This document shows, piece after piece, positions 7,178-7,429 of a stretch of DNA of 7,429 nt (the first letter of the stretch is position 1; every line of letters begins with the position of its first letter). The stretch is from an uncultured Bacillota bacterium (GTDB lineage Bacteria; Bacillota; Clostridia; Christensenellales; UBA1242): NCBI GenBank assembly GCA_947088415.1, contig CAMUGK010000044.1, positions 1-7,429 on the forward strand, written 5' to 3'. Made by a program: the position numbers and the translations under genes. Below the pieces are notes generated by a model. It had not been told where the DNA came from. It did not search any database and saw only the letters and a program-made list of their open reading frames with translations.

Positions 7178-7429
7178 ATGAAGAAAAGTAAAATCATCAT
7201 GTTATCAATCCTTATTCCTCTCTTGTCAGTCGCTGGTTTAATCAGTGGCTTGGCGGGGGGGGGATTTTTAACTCTGCAAAAAATCTAGAAGAAAACAACC
7301 AAATAGAAAGCCCAGAAGGAGCAACACAGCCAACAAATACAAGTGGTTATTGGACAGATTCTGGCAGATATGGCACAACCGCATGGTCAGGCAGTGGAAG
7401 TGAAAGTGACCCATATTTAATACAATCAG
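7178..7429 (+). CDS. 5' end of an exported surface protein, frame broken at a G9 run (possible phase-variable gene, OFF), cut by window end
   Basis: The ATG at 7178 starts a typical signal peptide: MKKSK, then a hydrophobic core IIMLSILIPLLSVAGLISG (residues 6-24). As written, this frame runs through nine G (7255-7263) and stops at TAG 7286-7288, giving only 36 residues. A different frame is open from 7264 to the window end and reads IFNSAKNLEENNQIESPEG, then a Thr/Ser/Gly-rich stretch ending SGSGSESDPYLIQS. The DPYLI type of sequence is, from general knowledge, common at the start of large repeat-bearing surface proteins of gut Firmicutes (for example GLUG or beta-helix types); that family assignment is inference. 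Changing the run to 7 or 10 G joins the signal peptide directly to this frame. So the gene is either switched off by tract slippage, mis-assembled at a homopolymer, or a recent frameshift pseudogene. Confidence 0.75.
7255..7263 (+). repeat. Poly-G tract (nine G) inside the signal-peptide coding region
   Basis: Nine consecutive G follow GGC at 7252-7254 and encode the glycines at the end of the signal-peptide core. It is by far the longest G run seen in the window. One G more or two fewer restores the reading frame of the downstream surface protein. Such tracts are classic slipped-strand mutation sites. Confidence 0.85.

Noticed and set aside
7264..7429. The downstream surface-protein frame as a separate gene with its own start
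   Set aside because: No ATG, GTG or TTG with a ribosome binding site was found in that frame near 7190-7270, while the upstream frame has both and a signal peptide.

Overview
The window is AT-rich DNA (about one third G+C by eye, not counted exactly). It has strong AGGAGG-type ribosome binding sites, standard stop codons (TAA, one TAG) and a Gram-positive style of exported protein. This fits a low-GC Bacillota (Firmicutes) genome, possibly an uncultured clostridium-like or gut bacterium; nothing here fixes the lineage more closely. No phage, IS, CRISPR, tRNA or rRNA is visible.

Layout: (1) positions 2-2833, plus strand: the 3' part of a very large, cysteine-free, probably exported protein of unknown family. 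Only 12 bases follow before (2) cls at 2846-4297, a two-HKD cardiolipin synthase. A long hairpin terminator (4299-4338) separates this pair from three minus-strand genes that converge on it, followed by a short cluster of competing inverted repeats (4342-4398). The minus-strand genes, in reading order, are (3) tmk, thymidylate kinase (7026-6403), with its own promoter and a terminator over its stop codon; (4) a secreted SIMPL/DUF541 protein (6297-5593); and (5) a Rossmann-fold oxidoreductase of the DapB / 2,4-diaminopentanoate dehydrogenase type (5528-4401) with an unusual Cys/His-rich tail. (6) Divergent from tmk, at 7178, begins a second large exported protein, cut by the window end.

The most notable point is the start of gene 6. 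Its signal peptide region contains a run of nine G (7255-7263), very unlikely by chance in such AT-rich DNA. As written, the run puts the start codon out of frame with the long downstream reading frame, giving a 36-residue dead-end peptide. A run of 7 or 10 G would restore one continuous signal peptide plus surface protein. This is the layout of a phase-variable (slipped-strand) surface gene in an OFF state, although a homopolymer sequencing or assembly error gives the same picture.

The genes do not form one pathway. The common theme is the cell envelope: two large exported proteins, a membrane phospholipid synthase and a secreted SIMPL protein, with a housekeeping nucleotide kinase and a stand-alone amino-acid-type dehydrogenase between them.
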